Assembly (NCBI GenBank): GCA_002049455.2
Contig: KV918821.1
Coordinates: 1-47,500 of the forward strand
Origin: Porphyra umbilicalis
Taxonomy: Eukaryota; Rhodophyta; Bangiophyceae; Bangiales; Bangiaceae
Direction of reading: 5' to 3'
DNA length: 47,500 nucleotides
This document shows, in pieces, positions 31,916 to 41,520 of this stretch. The notes beneath the pieces were generated by a model. That model saw only the letters and a list, made by a program, of their open reading frames with translations. It searched no databases and was not told the DNA's origin. A program made the position numbers and the translations under genes. Every line of letters starts with the position of its first letter. Within the stretch, counting starts at the first letter, position 1.

Positions 31916-32572
31916 AGCTCTTACGTTAGGTATGGTGCGTGTCCCAAAAATGAGACATGCGCGTTTTCTGAAGGACTGACACATCACTGCACGGGGGCAG
32001 GCGGCGTGGGGTACGAGAAAATTCTCGACTGGCCTCCATGGAAAGAGCCTCCCCCGACGCGTGCTTGGCTGACAAATCCTTAATACCCGCCTGTGGGCCC
32101 TGTTCTGTGGACCTCTCAGATAGCCCCGATCTTGGAGCCAGTCTTTTTCAGGTTCTTCGGGTTAAAGGTTTGCAACGCCAAAGCTCATGTGCTGCCTGGA
32201 GTTTTGACGAGGGGTGTCCCAAATCGTGTTTTCTTCGCAGGGGGCTACATGGGGGTCTTTTTCACGTTTTCATTGGTAAGGTCGTTCCCTTCTCTTCGTG
32301 CACAAATTGTCAGCACATGCCTGCTCTAGTATCCATGCATTTGATTGGGGCGCGTGATCGTCACCTGTCGAAGTTGCAATGAATGACACTTTCCCCCATG
32401 ACATGTGAAGAGGTGCCGCCTCTGCAAACACTGTCAGGGGCTGTTCTGGAAGCACAGTGGGACCGAGTGGGTCACATTACATTATCGGACCGTTGCAGAA
32501 GGCCAGTGGGCCGAGAAAAAAAGAAAAAAAGCCCATGTCTCATTTTTGGGACACGCACCATATCTCGGACAA

Positions 32573-33973
32573 TAGGGTTGCCCAATTGGTTCGCGCGGCC
32601 GAACCAGTTCATCCGATGTGTTCGGTAGCCAATAACCAGTTTTTAAACTAGTTAGTTGGGCAAGGGCGAGCGCCAGCCACAAATGGGACTGGGTGTCTGT
32701 GGCTCCGCAGCGAGTGGGTCGCAGCCACCCAAGAGAAGACAGGTGCACGGACAGCCCGCACGGCAATCTCAGCCGTGTTGGCCCATCCCGGGCATGGGCA
32801 ATCCACTCTCCCAGGCCACGCCGACCCAAGCGCCACACTCGTCCCCCCCCCACCCTATCCTTTTCCGTTCTCTCTGTTGCTCTCGGTGCCACGCCTAACG
32901 AGCCCGTTGCAAGTCTACCTCCCTCCTCACGCCCCCGCCGAACGCTCTGTCGTCGGTTGGTCACTGGTGCCATGTGCTGTACCCACGCTGGTCTTTGACT
33001 TGTTGTAGGCATCCGTCTACTGCACCGCATAGGGTTGTGGCATCATCCCTCATCATCACGTCCAGCCGCATAGTATGATACATGGAAATGTGCTCGTGTG
33101 TGTTTGTGGGTGATACGTTTGTAGGTGATATGTGGACGTCGCTCGAGCTGCCAGTACATGTGATGCTGTCTGTGTGCAGCGCGTCTGACACGAGCATCTG
33201 TCTCCTCTGCGCGGCGATGGGCTTGCGTTGGCGACCGCAGGGCCACCGCCACGAGGCCCACTGCTTCGTCCACCCGCCGCGTGCCCACCCACATGCGTGG
33301 AAGACATGGTCATGCCGTGCTTGACGACCAGATGCTGCTTGAGGTTTGCGGTAACTTTGCAATGCGCCACGCGAACGGGATGACCGTTGTGGTCCTTGTG
33401 AACGCAGATGTACCGTGTCGGGTTAGCGGCCCCTCTCCCGTCCTTATTGAACTCGCAGACAAAGTAGGCGTACACAGGACTCTTCTTCTTGCCTTGCGGC
33501 ACGGGTCCCCAAACAGACCCCTCTGGTACCTGCCAGGATGCACGGGGTGCCAGGGGAAGGCCACCGGTCGAGCCGTCGTCGCCATCTGACGGGGTTGGAG
33601 CCGCAGGTGGCGGCGCTGGTGTGGCTGTGGTCGGCGTAGTAGCAGGTTCTGAGGCAGCCGCGGGCGGCAGGGCTACTGGTGGAGCCATGGTGGGCTCGCA
33701 GCACGGGAAGCGTCGGCGACGGGGCCGGTGTGAGAGACGAAGACACGAGTCGTCGGATCCGGTCGTGCACGCGTCATCAAGTTGGGACTCGTCACGCACT
33801 TAACGCCAAAGGACTGGGACAATTCCGCTCACGTGACCGCAACTGTTCCGTATTTAAAAAACAACCAGTTTAACTAATATTTTGCATCCGAAACTAGTTT
33901 GCAAGCGATGTCCGATTTTTACCCAATGTAAACCAGTTTTAACCAATTACGATAAACCAGTTGGGCAACCCTA
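32573..33973 (-). mobile_element. hAT-family transposon, 1401 bp, non-autonomous
   Basis: Inverted termini TAGGGTTGCCCAATTGGTT (32573) and its complement at 33973 (rc: TAGGGTTGCCCAACTGGTT) are flanked by a perfect 8-bp target-site duplication TCGGACAA (32565-32572 and 33974-33981). Eight-bp duplications and short TIRs are diagnostic of hAT elements. Inside is a minus-strand gene for a BED-type zinc finger only. The element is too short for a full hAT transposase, so it looks like an internal deletion derivative that needs a helper. Several TGGTT/AACCAGTT motifs lie just inside both ends. Confidence 0.92.
33056..33688 (-). CDS. BED-type zinc-finger fragment of a hAT transposase
   Basis: The open frame extends to 33799 without an ATG; the first ATG at 33688 sits in a CCACCATGG context and is preferred (210 residues). 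Residues 1-70 are Pro/Ala/Thr-rich. About 71-126 is a BED-like finger: SPVYAYFVCEFNKDG with the expected aromatic positions, then YICVHKD in place of the usual CxxC, then ANLKQHLVVKHG with the paired histidines. BED fingers bind the ends of hAT elements. The remainder is low complexity and there is no catalytic or dimerisation region. It may still bind ends and compete with full transposase, which is inference. Confidence 0.65.
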   Translation of the reverse strand: MAPPVALPPAAASEPATTPTTATPAPPPAAPTPSDGDDGSTGGLPLAPRASWQVPEGSVWGPVPQGKKKSPVYAYFVCEFNKDGRGAANPTRYICVHKDHNGHPVRVAHCKVTANLKQHLVVKHGMTMSSTHVGGHAAGGRSSGPRGGGPAVANASPSPRRGDRCSCQTRCTQTASHVLAARATSTYHLQTYHPQTHTSTFPCIILCGWT

Positions 33974-33986
33974 TCGGACAAGAGCT

Positions 33987-35073
33987 CCTATTCATATCCG
34001 CCTGACATAAGATCGCTCCCCGGAAAGCTCTGCTATCCTTATCCTTATACGGCTTGCATAATGAACTGCATTTGATAAAGTAAATAAAAAACAAGGTGAA
34101 CTGTGTGTCGTATCATAGGCATGCATTTGTGGGCTCAAGTTGGGCGTCAAATCGTTGTGGGTTCATACTGACTGTCACGCCCGACAATATTACCGCACAG
34201 TTCGCTCACACTGCTCTTGCTGCGCATTCGCACCCTCGGCAACGGCACCTCTCTTTCTTCTCGAACCCTCCTGTGCCGGCATGATATGGTGTCCAAGCGG
34301 CAGCAGAGCGCGCGACTGTGGCGTCTGGGGATCGATTCCACTCTGCACGCACGCGCTTGACAGATCTACGAGTGAGTCACACGCCTTGTGCGTGGGGCCG
34401 CACAGAGTTTTGGAACTGCGCCAACTCATGGTGTGCACGTACGGCGGCATATTGTCGACGACGACGGTTGTGCAGCACTCCTGAGGCGTGCTAAATGGCG
34501 CATCCGAGGCGTCTAACCGCCCGTTTTCTGGGTGTGCCGCACCCTGCGTGCCAAACCGTGAATGAGCACGGCCGGGGTGTGATCAGCATGTATATAAGCA
34601 TGCGAATCGCAGCAACAGTAGTTGGCCCTGAATTGCACGTGAACCGGGCGCTGTGTAGCTCTGCGAGATTGCGTTCAATTTATGTGATCCACTTCGACGT
34701 TAAATTCAGATCGCAGACCGGGGCGTGCTTTGCAGGCTCCTGTGCGAAAGGTCGTGATCGGGGGCGCATCGCCCTCCACGCCCTCAAAAAAAGGGTGTGA
34801 TGCACATCTCTGCCTACGGCTCAATGCGTGATTGTGGGGCTGCCCCTTGCAGAAGATGCCAGAGCCGTGGCCAGCTCTGTCGTTTGTGGGTACGTGTTGG
34901 CAAGTCCGTTGATCCTTGCTCAATTTTATCCCAGATGCTGTGGTGGGGGTGCAAATGCCTTTCATGGCCTTTAACAAATTGCAGAACTACTGTCGACTTG
35001 TTTTCTAGTGTTTATCTCTTGTTTTAACAGTGTCAGTCCTGTTTCCTCTTAAGTGGCTTTTTAAGAAATAAGC
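33987..35073. other. AT-richer intergenic region
   Basis: Lies between the nested elements and the antiporter gene. Apart from a tRNA-like stretch at 34286-34345, nothing recognisable; open frames are short. Confidence 0.45.
34286..34345 (+). repeat. Possible tRNA-derived sequence (A-box and B-box like)
   Basis: TGGTGTCCAAGCGG resembles an RNA polymerase III A box, and GGATCGATTCC, about 35 bases on, differs from a B box (GGTTCGATTCC) at one base. The spacing suits a tRNA or tRNA-derived SINE. Stems of a functional tRNA do not pair well, so a degenerate SINE head is more likely than a tRNA gene. Confidence 0.25.
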
Positions 35074-36913
35074 ATGCCTAAAAGGCTTACGTTAACAGCC
35101 CTACTGTATGTGTCTGCATGGTTCTGGGGCCTTCTGTTCGGGCTGTCGCCTGCCGCGTGGGCGGTTGTGCGGCTGGCAGGGGGGGGAGGTGACCCGCCAC
35201 TGCCGGGAGGTGCCGGCGCGGCCGTGCCCCACGTGTCTGCAGATGACGGCAGGGTGGCGGCGCCCACGGGTGACGGCGCTCGTGGCGCCGGTGGGGGTGG
35301 CGCCACCGCCGTTGCGGCAGAGGCGGCGGCGCTCGACGGCGGCGGCCTGGTGCGGACGGCGTCCGCCGAGGGCGGCGTGGCGGCCGCCTCTGACGTTTCC
35401 ACTGCTGCCGCTGCAACGGTGGCGGAGGCGCTTGCGGCGGCCGCCGTGGCCGCGCCGCCACCCGTGTTGGCGGGCGGCGTCGGCGGCGTCACCGTACCGC
35501 TCGTGCGGAGTCGCCTCCTTGAGCACTTTGACAAGGACGGGGATGGGGTGGTGAGTGTAAAGGAGGTGGCTGCCCTCCTCAATACCTTTCGCCAGGGTAG
35601 GGGACTCGGCGCGGCAGTTTCTGGCTCGGGCGGCGGCCCGTCTGGGGGCGCCGTCGGTGGCACCGCCGGGACGGCCGCAGCGGGCGGCGACGGCATGCGG
35701 AACGATGTGACCATAGACGGGGAGACGCTGTCGTTGGGGCATTCGGACTTTGACCTGCTCCTCAAGCAGCCGCTCAACGTGAAGCACACGCGGGACCCGT
35801 CCGAAGACCCGCGGAGGACGCTGCAGGAGGACAATGTATTTATCAAGGACCTGGTCATTGTCACGGGGGTGGCGACGCTCGGCAGGCTGGTGGCGACGAC
35901 GCTTCAGCAGCCGCCGCTGCTCGGCTTTGTGCTCGCAGGCACGATTGTCGGCCCCGGTGGCCTCGCCGCCGTCACGGAAGTCGTTGAAGTGGAGACGTTC
36001 GCGTCGCTGGGCATTGCCTTTCTGCTCTTCTTGCTTGGCATTGAGTTTTCCATCTCGGAGCTCGCGTCGGTACGCCGCGTGGCCGTCCTTGGCGGCGTCC
36101 AGTCCATGTGTGGCATCGTGGCGGTTGTCGGCGGCCTTGTGCTGCTCCCGACCCTCGGGCACTCGGTGCTCGAGGTGATGGCGCTCGGGCTAGCCGTGTC
36201 GCTCCCGTCAACGGCGGTCGTGCTGCCGTGTTTGCCCACCCAGCTGGAGGAGGGAGGCCACGATGGTGGCGGCGGCGGAGGCGGCGGCGGTGGGGCTGGG
36301 GGGGCGGGGGCCTGGCCACCGGCGAGCCCACTCGGGCGACCACAGCCGGCCGTTCATGGTCACAGGCGGCGGGGGTGACAGCGACGGGGGCGCCAAGGCG
36401 TCGGACCTGGCGTCACCACAAGCTACCGTCTCGTCGTCAGGCTTGAGCGTCGGAGACAGCTTAGCGCTCCTCCCCACCAATGGCTCTACTGGCGGCGGCG
36501 GCGGCGGCGTCGAAAATGGTAGCAGCGGCAGCACGACGGTCAACGGCCAGGCCAAGGGCCTCGCCGCCCTTAGGGGCGCAGACGAGAGCGGCGTCAGCAG
36601 TAGCGGCGGTGGGGGCGTGGCGACGACGATGGGCTTCAGCCATCCCCAGACGCGCAAGGTCTTGCTCGGCCTGCTCGTCTTCCAGTACATTATGATTGGG
36701 CTCATCCTTGCGCTGCTGCCGACGCCCGGTGGCACCGCCACGCAACGCTTGGAGGAGCTTCTGTTGGAGGGCTCGCGGCTCGCGCTTTTTGTTGTCTTGT
36801 CGCTGATCTTGTCGGAGTTCCTGCTCCCCGGCTCGATCGACCGCTTGGACCGGTGTGGCAGCCAGGAGGTGTTTACGCTCGGTGACGTGGTCCTCGCCTT
36901 TGCTCTCGTAGGA
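35074..36913 (+). pseudogene. EF-hand CPA2-type K+(Na+)/H+ antiporter (KEA/TMCO3-like), frame-shifted and truncated
   Basis: The ATG at 35074 opens with a hydrophobic signal or transit segment (LTALLYVSAWFWGLLFG). An Ala/Gly-rich stretch follows, then a canonical EF-hand loop DKDGDGVVSVKE at about residues 153-164 (Ca2+ ligands D1, D3, D5, E12). From about 252 is the antiporter domain: LGFVLAGTIVGPGGLAAV, SLGIAFLLFLLGIEFSISEL and SLPSTAVVLPCL, all CPA2 hallmarks. In a Gly-rich loop the frame changes at the G runs 36298-36310, and membrane sequence resumes in frame 2 (HPQTRKVLLGLLVFQYIMIG). The family's QD ion-site aspartate is Tyr here (codon 36686-36688). Homology stops after VFTLGDVVLAFALV at about 36913; roughly the C-terminal half of the transport domain is missing. 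Either a decayed copy, or a donor GTAGGA at 36913 leads to exons elsewhere. Confidence 0.7.
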
Positions 36914-36921
36914 AGAGCAAT

Positions 36922-39320
36922 GTACTCTGGGAGATCCGGTCGCGGTGAAGAGGGCAGAGCGCGACGGGAGATGACGAAAAACGCAGCCCTTCGGTACCAG
37001 GCCTGGTCATCAGAGGTGGAACATAGGGCCTGCATGGCCTTCTCCGCGCTCATCAGAATGTCCTGTTTGATGGCAATCCGCTGCCTGTCCTTGATCTGCA
37101 GCAATACTGCCACGAGCGCGCTGGACCGAGGTCCAAGCCGACCGCCGAGGATGCAACGCAGGAAAATGACGCCGTCGGCCGCCGGAAAGTTTGATTCGTC
37201 CGCCTGCCACACATAGTGCAGCCGCTCCGATTAGTCCTTGGCCAGCAGCTCAAGGAAGCTTCGGAATAGGCGGACGCCGACCAACGCACGGGACGCATCG
37301 ATGGCAACCTCCTCCAGACATGCAGCGTGACTCACATACGTTGGCGAGGAGGGGAAGATATCATGCAATGTCAACGTGGATGGCGCCGGTTGCTTTCCCC
37401 CATCTCGCACGAGTTTTCTCAGATTTGAAGAGCAGAGGCTCAGCGCCAAACTGACCGCCGTGAGCTTCGAGAAGACAAACCGTTCCCAGGATATGGGGCT
37501 GTCGCCCGTCTCCAACGCGGCACGTACGCCTTGCAGAGCTCTGTACAGATTCTAACCGGCACCAGTACAGACCGGCGAGCGGTCTCTCACCGCGGTGCCG
37601 CTCACCTTCGACGACATCATCCGATGGAGGGCCTCCAGGAGGGAGGCCACGTGCAGCTGGGTGCTGTAGGATGGACAGTCCGCGGCACTTTCACGAGCGA
37701 CCGACCTCAAAGCGTACCTGCGCGTGCGGTCAATCACGCCCCTGGTCAACGCCCCTCCGAATACACGTAGTCCCACGTGATGTCGTCGCAGAGGGTCTCA
37801 TTTGGATGCATCTCGTAGCCCATCAGACTGACAGCGACGACTATGGGGCGGGCGTAGGGAAAGTTGATGATTACCTCCGCGAGGGACAGCTGGTCTGCCT
37901 GCAACATGTCCAGGACGCGGCCGAGATACGTCTGGCCGTCGCGGCTCGTCTTGATCGCCTCAATGAGGATCTGAGCGGCGCGCGCGTGGCCGCCGGCGAG
38001 CACGCCCAAGCAGACCGTAACGACCTCGGCGGGCAGCACGCTGACCACGTCTGACCGAATTGTCACCTGCAAGCCCTTGTCGCACGAGATCAGCATCCGA
38101 CGCACAGCTTGAGTCACGCGCTCCGCATCCACGAGCTTGAAGGCGCCAATACGCACCGGAGCAGACCCGGAGATTGCGGCCTGGTGCTTGACGAATCTGC
38201 CCGACAGAGACGTGATGCACGGACGCAGGCGATGGGACCTAGCAATGTCACAAACCGCTCTGCTGGCCGCATCGGCCCCTTGGCCAACGACGACGGCGCC
38301 TTGAGCATCCATCATGGGGTCATCAGCACCCAGAAACCGCGCTGAGGACGTTGCGGCCGGCGTCGGCCTGTGGCCTGTCGTCAGTAACAGGTCATCTTCA
38401 TGGGACGATCCGCTCGAGGACGACGATGTACAATTCTTGTGGCGGCGGCGGGTGCGACGCGTCGGGCTCAGTGGCGGCAAAATCGACAGCTGCACCAGCT
38501 CATCTGTGAGCAGGACCCCGACGAAAGATGTTGGCGACGTGGGCTTGGGAGGGCACAGAGTCTGTTGCACGTAGCGCACCAGCAGCAGCAAGCTTCTCAC
38601 CCCGAGGCTGCCGTCATCAAGAAGCTCCAGCACCGCCGCGCGAAACACAGAAAAGTCTGGGCCTTGGTTCTGGGTCTGCATCATCTCACTCTGCAAAACG
38701 CGCACCATGCAGGGCACCTTGGGATCGTATTGCGCGGGTTCCATGTCCTCGGATGACGCCGCCGTGATTCCGTTGAACGAGGTGACCAAAACGGTCTGCA
38801 GCAGCCACCAAGTCCGAACATCATCCTGCAGCAGGCGCGTAAGATCGTGGTCGCCTTGGGAAAGGAGCAGCAGGCGACACATGTACGTCTTTTCCGCCCC
38901 GGGGTAGCACACGAACGTGCCGAGGCCCCTCGCGTTAGAGCGGGAACGGAACAGTGCCACCACTGCCAGACAAATCTGCTCCTGGTCGAGCGCCTAGTCT
39001 TGGATGGTTAGCGAAACGGGGTTGGGCATCACCAGCGCGCTAAGCCCATCTGAGCGGTCTCGAATGGGGAGGTACAGCGCCGCCTTGCGGTTGAGCAGCG
39101 GGTGGAAGTCCGCAGGAAGACTCAAGCGGACGCGCAACTTCAGCTCCTTTAGCTTCTTATTGAGATCCCTCCGCTGCAGTTCCGCAGCAGGCTCCAGTTG
39201 CCCTTATGTGTTACGCGGCAGGGACAGCATTTGTCGTTGGAGCCCTGCCAGCTGGGGTAGCAGCAGCTCTTGGGTATTACTTGTCGACGACGACCCGTCT
39301 GAGAACGACGACGACGACAT
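36922..39320 (-). pseudogene. Decayed unrecognised gene with at least four stops and one frameshift
   Basis: Read from an ATG at 39320 (MSSSSFSDGSSSTSNTQELL), protein-like sequence continues for about 2.4 kb: coiled coil (QLEPAAELQRRDLNKKLKEL), then DFHPLLNRKAALYLPIRD. A long helical and mixed region follows, including RTWWLLQTVLVTSFNGITAA and EMHPNETLCDDITWDYVYSE. Disablements are TAA 39204-39206, TAG 38994-38996, a frame change near 37746-37776, TAG 37552-37554 and TAA at 37231-37233. The last part (YVWQADESNFPAADGVIFL to CSTSDDQAWYRRAAFFVISR) runs to about 36922, where it meets the antiporter fragment tail to tail. No family is recognised. Codon use is less GC-rich than the host genes, suggesting mobile-element origin. 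Confidence 0.65.
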
Positions 39321-39417
39321 GGCCAGCTGCCGCGGCGCCGCGGGGCAGAAAGAGGTGCATGTACCACGCGACTTGCGCAAGCGGGTGCAGAAATACCACC
39401 GGGACGCCGTAGCTGAG

Positions 39418-39504
39418 GGTGCCGGGGCGCCGCAGAGGAGGGTGCCAGGGCGGCGCAGCGGAGGGTGCCGGGCAGCCGCAGCGGAGGGTGCCCGGCGCTG
39501 CGGC
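39418..39504. repeat. 22-23 bp tandem repeat (about 4 units)
   Basis: Imperfect units of the form GGTGCCGGGC(A)GCCGCAGCGGAG, directly adjoining the next array. Upstream of the decayed minus-strand gene. Confidence 0.75.
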
Positions 39505-39680
39505 GGTGGCGGTCGGCAGCGGCCGTGGTGGCGGTCGGTGGCGGCCGTGGTGGTGGTCGGCGGCGGCCGTGGTGGCGGTCGGCGGCGGCCGTGGTGGCGG
39601 TCGGCGGCGGCCGTGGTGGCGGTCGGCGACGGCCGTGGTGGTGGTCGGTGGCGGCCGTGGTGGCGGTCGGCGGCGATGGA
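39505..39680. repeat. 8 x 22-bp tandem repeat
   Basis: Eight units of GGTGGCGGTCGGCGGCGGCC(GT) with a few substitutions. Its core CGGTCGGCGGCGG is shared with the 35-bp array at 29157-29813. Confidence 0.9.
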
Positions 39681-40634
39681 CAGCGTCGAGTCGGATCGGC
39701 CTGTCCAACAGGACGCCCTGAGGTGCGAACGTCGACGCCCGCCACCAGTGACGGCCTCACGACCACTCTCGACGGGTGTGGCGGACGAGGTAAAAGTAAG
39801 AGTGGATGTGAGAATGCAAGAGGCGTGCCCAACCACTGAGCTACACGTCGGGAGTGCTCATGCCAGGTCGCAGGGTCTCAGGGGCTAGCCAGTCTAGTCC
39901 AAATGTTGACCATTCTGTCGACCTTCTCAGCACGACGCGTGCTCCACGACATACAATGCATACATACGGAAAAAGGAGAGCATGAGGAGTACAATGGTGA
40001 TTTTCTTTTTCTCATAGCGTGTGTTGTTAGTGATTTACGAGCAGAAGAAGAAGAACTGGTGTAATGGGATGCGTCGTTAAAGTTGACCATCCCTTTCAGC
40101 CAATCAGGCTGTCGGGTTTTTTTCGTGGCGCGCCGCACGCCAATCAATTTGACTCATTGGAGTGTGGTTTCCACGCTCTGGGGGGTGGGGGGGCCTGCAG
40201 GGCCTTCTGAGGCGCCTCCTGGTATGACCAAGAAATACAGGAAAAAGATAATAAAAAATAGCACGAGAAGGCTGTTTGTGCCCGGAGTCCCATTCTTCGT
40301 CAGAAGATCAACAAGACCTACATGCATATACATCTGGAGAAAAAGGCACTCTTGGACCTGCTGTAGGCCGACTTCTGGGCATTGGTACGTAGAGTATTCC
40401 CGTTGTGCCTTTATCCAGGTCACGGAATCGGCGCGTACGACCCCGTGGGGAGGTCTCGAGTCTGGTTAACATTTCCGGCGGTGATCAACCTTTGAGACAG
40501 CACTGCTACATATGACACAGAGAATCATTCACAAAGGAGGCGGCTCCTCGTGTTTGAACCACGCCGGCGCCGGTCGCCCACTGTGGGGGAGGAAGGCCGC
40601 GGCTCGCCGCCAGTCGGGTGACCGGTCGGCCGGT
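39681..40634. other. Intergenic, AT-richer in the middle
   Basis: 39.9-40.5 kb is noticeably AT-richer, with a short A/T-rich block at about 40230-40262. No continuation of the antiporter gene and no recognisable ORF were found here. Confidence 0.45.
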
Positions 40635-41276
40635 CTAGCAGGGACCGCACGTCTGGACCGAGGTCGCGGTTTTGAAAGGAGCAACTGAAAGGGCCGCACA
40701 CGGCGCGGGCCGCGACGGCGGCCACGGTAGCGGCGGGTGGCGGCGCTGGCCCCGACCGCAACCGCAGCGGCGCGCTCGGCTGGCTGGCGGATGCTTCCAC
40801 GCGGGAGCCGTGTTCGGACCGCCCCCCCCGCCCCCCCCATTCAAGCACGCGGGCCTCTGACGTTGCCTGTCACCAGCGGGCCCGTCGGTCCGTGTCCGCG
40901 CCGCAAGCGCCGATGCAGAGCAAAGGAGAGGAATCGGTTGGACACCATGCGAGCGACCTTTCTGGATGCGGTGCAACGTGCGGCTCAGCTGCCGCAGCGC
41001 CCGAATCTCCGTCTGCCGCACGCGCGACAGGGGCACCTGGTAGGCCTTTGCGAGCTCCTCCAACGCCATCGGGGGGCTGTCAAACCAGCCGTAGCGGAGG
41101 CACACGACGGGGCGCTCCATCGGCGACAGCATCCACAACACGTTATTCAAGTTGTCCCGCAGCTGCGTGGATGTCACCACCTCCTCGGGCGACGCTTCGC
41201 CGCTGACGAGGACGTCGCGGAGGGTCATTTCGACGCCGCCGGCGCGCCCCCCCCCCCCCGCCCCGTAGCCCGTGGC
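40635..41276 (-). CDS. Plastid RNA polymerase sigma factor, C-terminal (region 3-4) fragment
   Basis: On the minus strand, VEMTLRDVLVSGEASPEEVV is followed by sigma-70 region 4: QLRDNLNNVLWMLSPMERPV, VCLRYGWFDSPPMALEELAK and the helix-turn-helix AYQVPLSRVRQTEIRALRQL, which in the family contacts the -35 element. Nuclear-encoded sigma factors in algae and plants serve the plastid bacterial-type polymerase, so a plastid role is inferred. Regions 1-2 are absent. The homology begins near 41276, right after a possible acceptor (AACAATCAG), so upstream exons may lie to the right, beyond the transposons. The frame runs on to a stop at 40635, past a Gly run coded by a C tract at about 40828-40838; the true C-terminus may be earlier, near 40920. 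Confidence 0.75.
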   Translation of the reverse strand, partial: ATGYGAGGGGRAGGVEMTLRDVLVSGEASPEEVVTSTQLRDNLNNVLWMLSPMERPVVCLRYGWFDSPPMALEELAKAYQVPLSRVRQTEIRALRQLSRTLHRIQKGRSHGVQPIPLLCSASALAARTRTDGPAGDRQRQRPACLNGGGGGGGPNTAPAWKHPPASRARRCGCGRGQRRHPPLPWPPSRPAPCAALSVAPFKTATSVQTCGPC

Positions 41277-41520
41277 GGCTGATTGTTGATCAATCCAACA
41301 ATGCCAACCAACGGCGCATTTGATCAGATCCTGTGCCCTGTTGGCCAACAGTCTGCACGCAAATTTGGATGTCACTCGCCCGCCACGCCCAAGTGGTGGC
41401 ACCACCGACCGGCGCTACCAGCCTCGCATCCCCCCCTACATCAGCATCGATGAGAGCCGCGACCTCCCCCCGCCCAGAGTCTGTCCGCACACCCGCCGCT
41501 GACCGTCTCCCCAACTTTCA
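41277..41520. other. Short spacer, left flank of the DDE_1 element
   Basis: Moderate GC. Contains small palindromes (TTGATCAA at 41287, CTGTTGGCCAACAG at 41338). No convincing terminal inverted repeat partner was found on the right of the transposase. Confidence 0.35.

Larger units (their letters stand above)
31916..33986. mobile_element. Short inverted-repeat element (662 bp without its insertion), split by a hAT element
   Basis: Left terminal repeat 31916-31959 and right terminal repeat 32534-33986 (interrupted by the hAT) are inverted copies. The inner 29 bp (31931-31959 versus 32534-32562, core GGTGCGTGTCCCAAAAATGA) match perfectly. The outer AGCTCTT also matches once the hAT and one target copy are removed. 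Subtracting these leaves 662 bp with no recognisable coding region, so it is MITE-like. I could not identify the outermost base or the target duplication, so the superfamily is open. Confidence 0.75.

Noticed and set aside
36263..37216. The single plus-strand frame joining the antiporter's second part to sequence beyond 36920
   Set aside because: After FALV it is the antisense of the minus-strand decayed gene, so the tail is not antiporter protein.
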